Shown piece after piece: positions 56,260 to 64,000 of a stretch of DNA of 64,000 nt. This DNA comes from Actinomadura alba (GTDB lineage: Bacteria > Actinomycetota > Actinomycetes > Streptosporangiales > Streptosporangiaceae). The first letter of the stretch is position 1. Every line of letters starts with the position of its first letter. The position numbers were made by a program, and so were the translations under genes. Location of the stretch: assembly GCF_014323705.1 (NCBI RefSeq), contig NZ_JABVEC010000011.1, positions 174,448-238,447 of the forward strand, read 5' to 3'. The notes under the pieces are model-generated. The model had not been told where the DNA came from, did no database searches, and saw nothing but the letters and a program-made list of their open reading frames with translations.

Positions 56260-57849
56260 GTGCAGGAGCAGAAGGGGCAGGCGAGACTGCCCAGCGGGGC
56301 CGAACCACTGAAACCCGGTGATCCGACGGCGATCGGCGCGTACGAGTTGGTCGGCAGGCTGGGTGAGGGCGGCATGGGCGCCGTCTACCTGGGCCGGGGT
56401 GCCGACAACCGGTTCGTCGCCGTCAAGGTGATCCGCCCGGAGCTCGCGGCGGACCGGACGTTCCGCGCCCGGTTCCAGGACGAGGTGACCAACGCGCAGC
56501 GGGTGGCCTCGTTCTGCACGGCCCAGGTCCTCGACCACGGCGAACAGGGCGGCAGCCCCTACCTCGTCACGGAGTACGTCGACGGCAAGCCGCTGGACGA
56601 GTACATCGCGAACCAGGGTGCGCTGCCCCCGGGGACCCTCCACGGAGTCGCGGTCGGGGTCGCGGCCGCGCTCACCGCGATCCACTCCGTCGAACTCGTG
56701 CACCGGGACCTCAAGCCGTCCAACGTCATGTTGTCGGTGTCCGGCCCCCGGGTCATCGACTTCGGCATCGCGCGGGCGACCGACGCCGCCGCCCAGCACA
56801 CCCAGACCGGTTTCGTGGTCGGCAGCCCCGGCTGGATGGCTCCCGAGCAGGTCATGCGCGGCGAGACGACCACCGCGGTCGACATCTTCGCGTGGGGAAC
56901 GCTGGTCGCCTTCGCCGCCACCGGACGGCATCCGTACGGCACCGGCACGCTCGTGACCATGGCGGCCCGGGCGCAGGCCAACAAGCCCGATCTCGACGGT
57001 CTGTCGGAGGAACTGGTCGGCGTCGTCCGGAGCGCGCTCGATCCCGAGCCCGAGCGGCGGCCCACCGCGCAGCAACTGCTCCTCTCCCTCGTCGGCGGTG
57101 CCGAGGAGGTGGCGACCGGCCAGGACGCGCAGGCGGTGGCGGACCAAGAGCTGAATCGCACATGGGTGGCCGAGGCACTGCCGCCGGACCTGATCCCGCC
57201 GCCGTGGGTGCCGCCGTCACCACCCCGCGGCGTCCGGATGCAGATGCCGCCACCGCGTCATTACACGCCGCCTCCTGCCCCGCTGCCGCCGCCTCAGCGG
57301 GCGCCGGTGCCGCCGCCGGTGATGCAGCCGCCGTACGCGGCACGGCGGCGTTCGCACCGCAGATGGCCCATCGGGTGCCTGGTCGTCCTCGTCATCCTGA
57401 TGGGCCTGGTCATCATCGCGGTGGCGACCCTCCGCAACCAGCGGCCGACCGAGGGCACCCTCGGCCAGGAGTCCGTGGACGGCCAGTTCAGCTTCGTCGT
57501 GCGCAACCCGGTGACATGCGGCAAGAATGCGGCCATCCGGGGCGTCACGGCCACCAGAGGCCGGCTGTGCCAGGTGCGGGTGACCGTGGAGAACACCGGT
57601 ACCAAGCAGCGGACGCTGTCGCCGGGCAATCAGAAGCTCATCGAGAACAGCGGCAGCGAGGTCGAGGCCGTGAAGCTCATGCGCGTGGGCGCCAATAAGC
57701 GGCTCACCGAGGCCCCCGACACTCCGCTCGCTCCCCAGGAGAAGTTCACCGGGGTTCTGGTCTTCGACGTGTCCACGACCTCCGAGCCCGAGTCGGTGGA
57801 ACTCCACGACGCCCAACTCAGCAGAGGCGTGAGCGTACCGCTGTCCTGA
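56260..57849 (+). CDS. Membrane Ser/Thr protein kinase (PknB-like)
   Basis: 529 residues. Kinase domain about 28-285: GEGGMGAVYLG, Lys in VAVKVI (56), catalytic HRDLKPSN (148-155), DFGIA (167-171), GSPGWMAPEQ. A Pro-rich linker (about 310-365) leads to one membrane helix (GCLVVLVILMGLVIIAVA, about 371-389) and a 130-residue outer domain (FSFVVRNPVTCGKNAA, CQVRVTVENTGTKQRTL) of the immunoglobulin-like DUF4352 kind, rather than PASTA repeats. It would sense something outside and phosphorylate cytoplasmic targets. GTG start behind GGAGGGG. Confidence 0.92.
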   Translation: MQEQKGQARLPSGAEPLKPGDPTAIGAYELVGRLGEGGMGAVYLGRGADNRFVAVKVIRPELAADRTFRARFQDEVTNAQRVASFCTAQVLDHGEQGGSPYLVTEYVDGKPLDEYIANQGALPPGTLHGVAVGVAAALTAIHSVELVHRDLKPSNVMLSVSGPRVIDFGIARATDAAAQHTQTGFVVGSPGWMAPEQVMRGETTTAVDIFAWGTLVAFAATGRHPYGTGTLVTMAARAQANKPDLDGLSEELVGVVRSALDPEPERRPTAQQLLLSLVGGAEEVATGQDAQAVADQELNRTWVAEALPPDLIPPPWVPPSPPRGVRMQMPPPRHYTPPPAPLPPPQRAPVPPPVMQPPYAARRRSHRRWPIGCLVVLVILMGLVIIAVATLRNQRPTEGTLGQESVDGQFSFVVRNPVTCGKNAAIRGVTATRGRLCQVRVTVENTGTKQRTLSPGNQKLIENSGSEVEAVKLMRVGANKRLTEAPDTPLAPQEKFTGVLVFDVSTTSEPESVELHDAQLSRGVSVPLS

Positions 57850-57990
57850 CGTCACCGGGCGGGGCGGCGGCCCCAGGGGGTCGCCGTGCCGCCGCGGTCC
57901 GGTTCCCCGGCGGTCAGACCCAGGAGACGCCCCGGGGGGTACGGGAGCGCCTGAACCGGCCGGAGCCGCTGACCCGGAGCGAGAAGGCCC

Positions 57991-58404
57991 TCATATCGTC
58001 AACCTCGCCCAGACGACCTTGCCTCGTGGATTGCTCACCGGCGCGACCCCATGGCCATCGGCCAGGGCCGCGACGATGTGGAGCCCTCTGCCGGACTCGT
58101 CTTCCAGGTCGTGTCCTTCGATGACCGGCATGGCCGGACTGGAGTCCCAGACACCGAGGCGTACGGTGCGCACCTCGTTGTCCAGCAGGAGATACAGGTC
58201 CTCACCCGGGGCCGCCCGCGCCGCGTTGGTGAACAGCTCCGAAACGATGAGCTTGGCCGGGTCCACCAGGTAGCGGAGGGCCCAGCTCATGAGCACGACA
58301 TCGGTCAGCTCGCGGGCCGTTCTGACGCTGGCCGGCTCGGCGCGGAGTTTGAAGGTGGCATCCATCTTGTAGGGCGATGTCGCATTGATTACTGATGTAT
58401 CCAT
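57991..58404 (-). CDS. Anti-sigma-like ATP-binding protein (HATPase)
   Basis: 137 residues. Histidine-kinase-type ATPase of the RsbW/SpoIIAB kind: ASVRTARELTDVVLMSWAL, the N-box region LIVSELFTNAARAAPG, RLGVWDSSPAMP (DxxxG-like box with Ser) and DLEDESGRGLHIVAALADGHG (G-box). Streptomycetes and relatives carry many such genes next to XRE/DUF397 pairs. ATG at 58404 with GGGGAG upstream. Divergent from the XRE gene, separated by 127 bp. Confidence 0.85.
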   Translation of the reverse strand: MDTSVINATSPYKMDATFKLRAEPASVRTARELTDVVLMSWALRYLVDPAKLIVSELFTNAARAAPGEDLYLLLDNEVRTVRLGVWDSSPAMPVIEGHDLEDESGRGLHIVAALADGHGVAPVSNPRGKVVWARLTI

Positions 58405-58531
58405 TTCGAGTGACTCCCCGGCCGATCTCCGATCCATTTCTCGTTTCCAATGGCGATGGTGACCGGCCGTGGCTAATGTGTCGCTGTTCCTCAGGAACAT
58501 CCGCAACACAAGGGAACATCGGAGGCTCGAG

Positions 58532-59341
58532 ATGTACGTTCGACCAGCACCTGACCCCATGTCGTCGATGTGGGCCTGGATCGCCTACGACCTGCGGTTC
58601 CACCGACAGAAGCACGGCATGACAGGCACCGAGGCAGGCCGGATACTGAACTGCGTCCGATCCACTGTTTCCCGGCTGGAATCCGGGGAGCTCAAGCTGG
58701 ATGAGAGCCAGGCCCAGGCGCTGGATCGCCACTGGGAGACCGGCGGACATTTCCTGCGACTAGTGACTTATGCCAAATTGGGCCACGATCCCGACTGGCT
58801 GAAGCAGTACGAGGATTACGAGGCCAGCGCGTCTTTGATCAAGACCTACGACGGCCAGCTCATACCCAGCCTGCTCCAGACCCCCGAGTACGCCCGCGCC
58901 CTGCTCGTGGCCGGTCGTAATCCCGATGTGGAAGGCGCCCTGGAAAGGCGCATGGCCCGGCAGGCCATCCTGCAGAGGTCCGACCCGCCCGATCTCTGGG
59001 TACTGCTGGCCGAGACCGTGTTCGCAGTCGACGTCGGCGGTCCCGAGGTCATGCGCAAGCAACTGGAGCTGCTTGTAGAAGCCTCCAAGCGCCCGAACGT
59101 GATATTGCGAGTGGTCCCCAACTCGGCGGGCGCGAACGAGGGTCTCGACGGCCCCTTCAAAATCATCAGAGTGCGGGAGAAGGACGTGGCGTTCGTCTCG
59201 GCTCCGGGCGGCGGAAGGCTGATCCTTGGCCTCTCGGAGGCCCAAAGCTTCGGAGTAGGATATGACCGAATCGGGGCAGATGCCCTTTCCCGGGAGTCCT
59301 CCCGGAGTCTGATCGCGCACCTCATGGAGGCCATGACATGA
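58532..59341 (+). CDS. XRE-family regulator with DUF5753 (Scr1-type) domain
   Basis: 269 residues. Helix-turn-helix at about 15-60 (YDLRFHRQKHGMTGTEAGRI, CVRSTVSRLESGELKLDESQ), then the DUF5753 domain from about 85 (YEASASLIKTYDGQLIPSLL, QTPEYARALL, VLRVVPNSAGANEGLDGPF). These form WhiJ-like regulators paired with a small DUF397 protein. ATG at 58532 is favoured because GGAGG is 6 bp upstream. Its stop overlaps the DUF397 start (ATGA). Confidence 0.9.
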   Translation: MYVRPAPDPMSSMWAWIAYDLRFHRQKHGMTGTEAGRILNCVRSTVSRLESGELKLDESQAQALDRHWETGGHFLRLVTYAKLGHDPDWLKQYEDYEASASLIKTYDGQLIPSLLQTPEYARALLVAGRNPDVEGALERRMARQAILQRSDPPDLWVLLAETVFAVDVGGPEVMRKQLELLVEASKRPNVILRVVPNSAGANEGLDGPFKIIRVREKDVAFVSAPGGGRLILGLSEAQSFGVGYDRIGADALSRESSRSLIAHLMEAMT

Positions 59342-59532
59342 CGTCCCCGATCTGGCGCAAGAGCAGCCGTTCCGAGGGTGGCACCTCCGGCCAATGCGTC
59401 GAGGTGGCCCGCCTCCCCCATTCGATGGGCGTACGGGACAGCAAGTCACCCACCACCGGTCACCTGACCGTCAGCCCTGACGCGTTCACCGCACTCGTTC
59501 AGAAGATCAAGAACAACGACCTGGACCTCTGA
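59338..59532 (+). CDS. DUF397 protein
   Basis: 64 residues, typical length. Pattern WRKSSRSEGGTSGQCVEVAR, VRDSKSP, LTVSPDAFTALVQKIKNND. Partner of the upstream XRE-DUF5753 regulator; the pair resembles toxin-antitoxin-like or WhiJ/development-type modules in actinobacteria. Coupled by a 4-nt overlap. Function not established here. Confidence 0.92.
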   Translation: MTSPIWRKSSRSEGGTSGQCVEVARLPHSMGVRDSKSPTTGHLTVSPDAFTALVQKIKNNDLDL

Positions 59533-59565
59533 CGCGTCGTCCACCGTCCGGCACCCTTCCTCCAG

Positions 59566-59595
59566 GACCGTCGGCCAGAACTGAGAGAGACGGTC
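59566..59595. terminator. Weak hairpin between DUF397 gene and converging oxidoreductase gene
   Basis: 7-bp stem GACCGTC / GACGGTC with a 16-nt loop, between converging genes. Confidence 0.35.
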
Positions 59596-59611
59596 TTACG
59601 AGGTCGCATCG

Positions 59612-60460
59612 TCAAGACATCGAGGTGAACGCTTCGTTCGCCGCCAGAAACTCGTCGAACGTGCGCGGCGCACGCCCGGTCAGGTCCCCTACCGCCATCG
59701 TCACCTCGGACAGCCCACCGGACGCCATGTCCGCGTAGAGCCATAGAAGATCTTCTACGAACCAGCCGGGCAGGCCTCGCGCCCGGAGATCCCTGGCGGC
59801 TTCCTCGGGCGGCAGGTCACGGAAGGGGACGCCGAGCTTGGTGGCGATCTCCTCGTGCATCAGCGCCTCCGCGCCGGTGAGCGCGTAGGTCATGCCGGCG
59901 CCCCGTGATCCCGTCAGCAGCACGGCGGCGCAGGCGGCGATGTCGTAGGCATCGATGTACGCGACCCTGCCCTCGCCGTACGGGCCCGCCAGGGTGCCGC
60001 TCCGGGCGAAGCCGCCCTCGCCGGTGAAGAAGTTCTGCATGTAGCCGGTTGGCTGCAGTATCGACCACTCCAGGCCGGACTCCTTGAGGTACTGCTCGAT
60101 CTCCCAGTGTGCGCGCACCGACAGCTTCGCGTCCGGGGCGGGCCGCCACGCCGACACCTTCACCACCCGGGACACCTCGGCGGCCCGGGCCGCGTCAATG
60201 ACGGCGAACTGCTGCTGGACCATCGGCTGCCGGCCTGCCACGGGAAGCGCACCGCCGCTGTTGAGCAGAAGTCGATCAACACCGTCCAGCGCGGCCGCTA
60301 TCGATGCGGGCTGGTCGAAGTCCCCCACAACGAAGTCACAGCCCAGTTCTTTGCCCTTCGCCTCGTCCCGCACCAGCGCCCGGAAGGGCGTGCCGGCATC
60401 AGCGAACGCTCGTACCAGGTGCCGGCCTATGGTGCCGGTCGCTCCTGTCACCAAGATCAT
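59612..60460 (-). CDS. NmrA/NAD(P)-binding oxidoreductase-like protein
   Basis: 282 residues. Rossmann fold: ILVTGATGTIGRHLVRAFAD (residues 2-21), then VVGDFDQPASIAAALDGVDR, VVKVSAWRPAPD in place of the SDR catalytic YxxxK, and LEWSILQPTGYMQNFF. Atypical SDR of the NmrA/QOR2 group, either a quinone reductase or a redox sensor. ATG at 60460 with GTGGAG upstream. Divergent from a TetR regulator over a 69-bp gap with a dyad, a common regulator-target setting. Confidence 0.85.
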   Translation of the reverse strand: MILVTGATGTIGRHLVRAFADAGTPFRALVRDEAKGKELGCDFVVGDFDQPASIAAALDGVDRLLLNSGGALPVAGRQPMVQQQFAVIDAARAAEVSRVVKVSAWRPAPDAKLSVRAHWEIEQYLKESGLEWSILQPTGYMQNFFTGEGGFARSGTLAGPYGEGRVAYIDAYDIAACAAVLLTGSRGAGMTYALTGAEALMHEEIATKLGVPFRDLPPEEAARDLRARGLPGWFVEDLLWLYADMASGGLSEVTMAVGDLTGRAPRTFDEFLAANEAFTSMS

Positions 60461-60512
60461 GTGTCCGCTCCACGTAAGATGAGAAGTCCTCAAGAAAAGC
60501 TAGCACCATAGG

Positions 60513-60525
60513 TGAGGGCCCCTCA
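60513..60525. promoter_or_regulatory. Dyad in the oxidoreductase/TetR divergent promoter
   Basis: TGAGG GCC CCTCA, and CCTCAAG occurs twice in the 69-bp gap (60488 and 60521). Likely binding site of the TetR protein; inferred from place and symmetry. Confidence 0.45.
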
Positions 60526-60529
60526 AGTT

Positions 60530-61120
60530 ATGTCGGAGACATCGCACCAGACGCCGGTTCCATCACGCCGGAAACGCGCGGACGCGCGGCGAAACCACGA
60601 ACGGCTGCTCGCTGAGGCCGATACCGTCCTGCGGGAACAGGGCACGGAGGCCTCGCTGGAACAGATCGCCCGCCAAGCCGGGGTCGCCATCGGTACCCTC
60701 TACGCTCACTTCCCCAACCGCCTCGCCCTGCTGGTCGCACTGCTGCGCGACAAGCAGGACGCCGTTTTCGCCCTCGGCGACGAACTCCTGGCCGCCCCCG
60801 CCGTCCCACCTGCTGAGGCGCTCGCCCGGTGGATGCGCACCGTCGCCGAACACGCCGCGACGTACAGCGGACTGGCAGACCAACTCCTCGGCAGCCTCGA
60901 CGACGAGACGTCCGAACTCCACGCGGCCTGCAAACGAATGTCCGCGGCCGGTGAGACATTGGTCGAACGGGCCCGAGCCGCCGGCGCCATCCGCCCGGAC
61001 GCGACCGCCGACGACGTGTTCGCGCTCATCAGCGCAGCGGCCTGGCTGCGCGGCCAACTACCCGACGCCGCCCACGCCGACCATTTGATGTCCTTCATCT
61101 TCGATGGCCTGCGACCGTGA
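60530..61120 (+). CDS. TetR-family transcriptional regulator
   Basis: 196 residues. Helix-turn-helix about 18-65: RRNHERLLAEADTVLREQGT, EASLEQIARQAGVAIGTLYA, HFPNRLALLVALLRDK. C-terminal domain (SBP-type, VDDVFALISAAAWLRGQ-like) binds an unknown ligand. ATG at 60530 fits the usual length; GTG at 60512 is possible. Divergent from the NmrA-type gene, its probable target. The 173 bp after the stop hold no clear gene, only short open stretches such as SVEDLTALLTSAGER. Confidence 0.88.
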   Translation: MSETSHQTPVPSRRKRADARRNHERLLAEADTVLREQGTEASLEQIARQAGVAIGTLYAHFPNRLALLVALLRDKQDAVFALGDELLAAPAVPPAEALARWMRTVAEHAATYSGLADQLLGSLDDETSELHAACKRMSAAGETLVERARAAGAIRPDATADDVFALISAAAWLRGQLPDAAHADHLMSFIFDGLRP

Positions 61121-61293
61121 TGTGACCGTTCGACTGCAGGTAGCGAGGAGGTTCCACGACAACGCCGTGAGATCCCTCCCAGAGGAGCGCGCAGCCGAGA
61201 TCGCGGCCGCGCGCTCGCCCTTCCTGACGCTCAGAGCGTCGAGGATCTCACCGCGCTGCTGACCTCGGCGGGGGAGCGCTGAGGTCGAGACAG

Positions 61294-61914
61294 TTACCGC
61301 TCCCGGACTGCGTAGGTCAGGTGGGTCACCCGCTGCGTCGGCTCCGCGCGGACCGGCTCCAGGGCCACGCGGCCCGCGTCCACGCCCTCGAACAGGCGGA
61401 TTCCGGAGCCGAACAGCACGGGTGAGAGCGCGATCGTGAACTCGTCGATCAGGCCGGCGTTCACGTACTCCAGGATCGTTGCGCCGCCGCCCGCGATGCG
61501 GACGTCTCGGTCGCCGGCGGCCTGGCGGGCCTGGTCGAGCGCGGTCTCGATGCCGTCGTTGACGAAGTGGAACGTGGTCCCACCCGGCCGCTCCCAGGGG
61601 TCACGCTTCTCGTGCGTCACGACGAAGACCGGCGTGTGGAACGGCGCCTCCTCCGGCCACATCTGCTCGCCGGCGTCGAACATGCGCTTGCCCATCACGC
61701 TCGCGCCGGTGCGCTCGAACGTCTCCCGCGCGATGTCGTTGTCGCGCCCTTCCTCGCCGCCCTCGCCGAGCTTCAGGTTCTCCCGGAAGAACCGCTGCGG
61801 GAGGATCCACGCCTGCAGTTCCATCCACTGCTGCCCCATCAAGTCCCCGAGGGACTCGGGCGCGATGAACCCGTCCAGCGACATCGACACGCTGAAGAAC
61901 ACCTTTCCGGCCAT
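61294..61914 (-). CDS. Dihydrofolate-reductase-like protein (RibD C-terminal domain)
   Basis: 206 residues. RibD/DHFR fold: GKVFFSVSMSLDGFIAPESL at the start, GASVMGKRMFDAGEQMW, VTHEKRDPWERPGGTTFHFV, DRDVRIAGGGATILEYVNAG and a C-terminal HLTYAVR. NADPH-linked reductase of unknown substrate; members are commonly in operons with ArsR and SRPBCC genes, as here. The start touches the SRPBCC stop (1-nt overlap). Confidence 0.9.
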   Translation of the reverse strand: MAGKVFFSVSMSLDGFIAPESLGDLMGQQWMELQAWILPQRFFRENLKLGEGGEEGRDNDIARETFERTGASVMGKRMFDAGEQMWPEEAPFHTPVFVVTHEKRDPWERPGGTTFHFVNDGIETALDQARQAAGDRDVRIAGGGATILEYVNAGLIDEFTIALSPVLFGSGIRLFEGVDAGRVALEPVRAEPTQRVTHLTYAVRER

Positions 61915-62420
61915 CAGTCCTCAATTCCCTTCCGTACGGTCTCGGTGACGTAGGCAGCCAGGTTGCTCAGGGTCTGCCGGCCGCCCTCGATCGCGTGGTA
62001 CTTCTCGACCGCCTCGTCGCGCAGCTCCTTGGTGGGGAACACCGTGCGCATCTCGATCCGGGTCGCCGCGCCGTCGGGCGCGAACGTGAGGACCGACTCG
62101 AAGGCGTTCGGGTCGCCGCGGTACTCACCGTGCAGCAGCGCGATCCGCTCCGGCGGGGCGATCTCGGTCCAGGAAATCCACTCCTGGTAGTCCGTCCCGT
62201 CCGGTCCGTGCAACACGAAGTCCCACTCCCCGCCCTCGCGGAACTCGAAGGACCGCGTGGTGGTGGTGAACCCCTCCGGCCCCCACCACCGCGACAGGTG
62301 CCGCACCTCGGTGAACGCCTCGAACACCAGCTCCCGCGGGGCGTCGATGACCCGGGAGATCACGATCTCCCGGTCGGCCATCGCCGGCTCCGCCCGCGTT
62401 TCTTGCCTTGCCCCTGCCAT
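61914..62420 (-). CDS. SRPBCC/AHSA1-family protein
   Basis: 168 residues. START/AHSA1 fold: IVISRVIDAPRELVFEAFTE, HLSRWWGPEGFTTTTRSFEF, GEWDFVLHGPDGTDYQEW, and a C-terminal helix GGRQTLSNLAAYV. Binds hydrophobic ligands or acts as a co-chaperone-like protein. Standard partner of ArsR regulators; ATG at 62420 has AGGAGG 8 bp upstream and lies 3 bp after the ArsR stop. Second gene of a three-gene operon. Confidence 0.9.
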   Translation of the reverse strand: MAGARQETRAEPAMADREIVISRVIDAPRELVFEAFTEVRHLSRWWGPEGFTTTTRSFEFREGGEWDFVLHGPDGTDYQEWISWTEIAPPERIALLHGEYRGDPNAFESVLTFAPDGAATRIEMRTVFPTKELRDEAVEKYHAIEGGRQTLSNLAAYVTETVRKGIED

Positions 62421-62423
62421 CGG

Positions 62424-62765
62424 TCATTCCTCCTGCTGTGTCTGCTTGAGGTCCTGCACGTACGCGTCCAGCCGGTCGAAACTCTCGTTCCAGAACTGCT
62501 CGAACCCGCCGGTCCACTCGTGGACCGGTCGCAGCCCGCGGGCGTCAAGGCCGTACAGGCGCTGCTTGCCTGCCTTGCGGTCCCGCACCAGCCCGACCTC
62601 CCGGAGCACCCGCAGGTGTTTGGACGCCCCCGGCTGGGTCATCCCCAGCTCCTGGGCCAACTCGGTCACCGGCCGCTCACCCGCCCGCAGCAGTACCAGG
62701 ATCTCCCGGCGCTGCGGCTCGGCGATCGCGTTGAAGACGTCCGACGTCGTCGCTGCTCGTGCCAT
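62424..62765 (-). CDS. ArsR-family regulator
   Basis: 113 residues. Winged helix with VFNAIAEPQRREILVLLRAG, VTELAQELGMTQPGASKHLR (recognition helix), VGLVRDRKAGKQRLYGLD (wing) and a C-terminal helix HEWTGGFEQFWNESFDRLDA. It lacks the cysteine metal site of ArsR proper, so it belongs to the SRPBCC-linked subgroup. ATG at 62765 is chosen because the promoter places the RNA start at this base (leaderless message); an alternative start at 62777 overlaps the operator. First gene of the operon. Confidence 0.9.
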   Translation of the reverse strand: MARAATTSDVFNAIAEPQRREILVLLRAGERPVTELAQELGMTQPGASKHLRVLREVGLVRDRKAGKQRLYGLDARGLRPVHEWTGGFEQFWNESFDRLDAYVQDLKQTQQEE

Positions 62766-62800
62766 GGGCACCATCATATGCCGATATCGGCATGCGTCAA
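62765..62800 (-). promoter_or_regulatory. ArsR operon promoter with operator in the spacer; likely leaderless start
   Basis: On the minus strand TTGACG (-35) and TATGAT (-10) are 16 bp apart, and the perfect palindrome ATGCCGATATCGGCAT (62778-62793) fills the spacer. The A of the ArsR ATG is 7 nt past the -10, so the transcript should begin at the start codon. ArsR binding is inferred from position. Confidence 0.8.
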
Positions 62801-62810
62801 GCCGGAGGAA

Positions 62811-63202
62811 TCAGGCGGGTCTTGTCAGATGACGATCGTGACCCTTGTCAGCGGCTGCGGAAACGCGTATCCCGGAGACGGCACGCGCGACGGCGGCGGG
62901 CAGGGAGGGCGATGGGTGAGCAGCACGCACCGGGCAGTCTCGATCACCGGTGAGCCGGATGAAGACAGAAGGGCCTCGGGACATCGCCATCCACGCGATG
63001 TCCTCGCCCGCGTCGAGCCTGTCCAGTGCGTCGGCCCAGACACGCAGCTTCGAGTCGGACAGGATCAGGTCGGTACGACCACTCACGAACGGTGTCCCAA
63101 CAACGATCTCGGCCGCGATCCGCTGCGGCCAGGCCGGTACCCGGCCAAGGACCTCGATGCGAACGCTGTTCCCTTGTCGTCGGCAAGAACGACAAGATCC
63201 AT
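62811..63202 (-). pseudogene. Frameshifted DUF5959-like gene
   Basis: Reading the minus strand from ATG at 63202 gives MDLVVLADDKG and then, after a one-base loss near 63169-63173, NSVRIEVLGR, AEIVVGTPFVSGRTDLILSD, LRVWADALDRLDAGEDIAW, RGPSVFIRLTGD. That order matches the small actinobacterial DUF5959 type. Without the missing base the frame stops after about 38 codons. The C-terminal part also deviates from the family. Recognition rests on pattern memory, so the family name is tentative; the shift itself is visible. Confidence 0.5.
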
Positions 63203-63307
63203 CGGAGCGATGCCGGCCACGGCTCTCCTTCGGTACGGCGACCCGGGAGTCTTCGCTCGCCCCCGTCGGCCGGTGCCATCGCTGTCCTCAACGGCTCATG
63301 ATCGGAA

Positions 63308-63886
63308 TCAGGCCAGGTCCTCCGTGTCCAGGGTGAAGGAGAACGGGGCGGGCAGTTCGATCGCCTTGCCGAAGACCCCTGCGTGGCTCTCGGTGTAGTC
63401 ATCGCCTACCGGCTCGCAGAACAGGGTCACGGTCTCCCTTTCCCGGTCCACCAGGAGGTAGAGGGGGATGGCGCCGCGCGCGTAGCAGTGGCGCTTGGCC
63501 TCACGGTCGTTGTCCGGGCGCGACGACGTCACCTCTACGACGAGCGCAAGGCCGCCCGGTCGCATGTAGGCCGCCTCATCGGCGAACAGGTCCAGCTCTG
63601 CGGGCGCGAAGACGCCATCAGGGATCACATGGTTCTTCGGGCATCGGCCGCCACTCGGCAGGACCAGTCCCCGGTTGCCGGAGAAGTCCATCTCCGCCGG
63701 TGAGTTGCGCATCACCTGGCGGACGATCCGGCTGATGGCACGCTCGTGGTGTCCTCCGGGGGGCGGCGACACGATGATCTCGCCATCGATCAGCTCGGCC
63801 CTGAAACCTTCGGGGGTCCGCAGTGCCAGAAAGCCCTCAAGAAGGACGTCCTGCGATGGATATGGCTCGTGGGCCATCGCCGTCAT
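63308..63886 (-). CDS. Uma2-family (DUF820) nuclease-like protein
   Basis: 192 residues. PD-(D/E)xK-like fold: ELIDGEIIVSPPPGGHHERA, NHVIPDGVFAPAELD (catalytic Asp), LALVVEVTSSRPDNDREAKR with EVxS and a later Lys, and GAIPLYLLVDRERETVTLF. Many copies occur in actinobacteria and cyanobacteria; role is unknown. ATG at 63886 is set by GGAAGGGGGG upstream. The remaining 114 bp to the window end show no gene. Confidence 0.88.
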   Translation of the reverse strand: MTAMAHEPYPSQDVLLEGFLALRTPEGFRAELIDGEIIVSPPPGGHHERAISRIVRQVMRNSPAEMDFSGNRGLVLPSGGRCPKNHVIPDGVFAPAELDLFADEAAYMRPGGLALVVEVTSSRPDNDREAKRHCYARGAIPLYLLVDRERETVTLFCEPVGDDYTESHAGVFGKAIELPAPFSFTLDTEDLA

Positions 63887-64000
63887 GCCGCCCCCCTTCC
63901 TCGCTTGGCACCAGCATAGAGAACGGTCTGCCCGCGAACACCTGCGCCGGTGAGATCCGACCGCACCTGCCGTGATCATGCAGTTGTACGCGCGGCGCCG

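Noticed and set aside
61121..61293. Small gene between the TetR gene and the RibD-like gene
   Set aside because: Only short open stretches occur in differing frames with no consistent start and ribosome site; at most a remnant.

Overview
The window reads as chromosomal DNA of a high-GC, mycelial-type actinomycete. Supporting signs are the very high G+C content, frequent GTG/TTG starts, the conserved block mfd - SurA-like - mazG - PBP and eno - ftsB - DUF501 - ppx, the rplY/pth/prs/glmU/tRNA-Gln block, an XRE(DUF5753)/DUF397 pair, a membrane Ser/Thr kinase, and a TamR/tam pair. A Streptosporangiales/Thermomonosporaceae-type host is my best guess; this is inference, not shown by any marker here.

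Layout. 1-5.1 kb: a cyclopropane-fatty-acid-synthase-like gene running off the left edge, directly preceded by a decayed type II NADH dehydrogenase remnant; then a family 5 uracil-DNA glycosylase, a PadR/HAAS pair and a WecG-type glycosyltransferase. 5.3-8.7 kb: housekeeping block ppx, DUF501, ftsB, eno. 8.9-11.7 kb: sulfonate-type ABC importer. 11.8-19.4 kb: PASTA-containing class A PBP, mazG, SurA-like lipoprotein, mfd.

19.7-43.5 kb is the most interesting part. It looks like a locus for making and exporting a sulfated extracellular polysaccharide. One strand carries an APS kinase with a degenerate ATP-sulfurylase domain, a Delta-60-repeat secreted protein, a GH26-like hydrolase, a Wzy-like polymerase, an APH-fold kinase, a PAPS-dependent sulfotransferase, two Wzz/Wzc-like co-polymerases whose ATPase domains lack a P-loop, a Wzx flippase, a ParB-like/methyltransferase fusion and a second GH26-like protein. 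The opposite strand carries cysQ-cysD-cysN followed by a GT2 glycosyltransferase and a third GH26-like lipoprotein in one close-packed row, plus a WbaP-type initiating sugar transferase. The sulfur genes would make PAPS (CysDN, then APS kinase), spend it on the glycan (sulfotransferase) and remove the by-product PAP (CysQ).

43.7-48.0 kb: pth, rplY, prs, glmU and tRNA-Gln. 48.3-52.6 kb: a fatty acyl desaturase behind an elaborate inverted-repeat control region, a TetR regulator, two small unknown genes behind a perfect LexA (SOS) box, and divergent tam/tamR. 52.6-57.9 kb: ABC-F ATPase, a tyrosine/glycine/glutamine-repeat membrane protein, ispE and a membrane Ser/Thr kinase. 58-64 kb: accessory region with an anti-sigma-like ATPase / XRE-DUF5753 / DUF397 trio, a divergent NmrA-type oxidoreductase/TetR pair, an ArsR-SRPBCC-RibD operon with a clear operator-in-promoter, a frameshifted DUF5959-like remnant and a Uma2-family nuclease-like gene.
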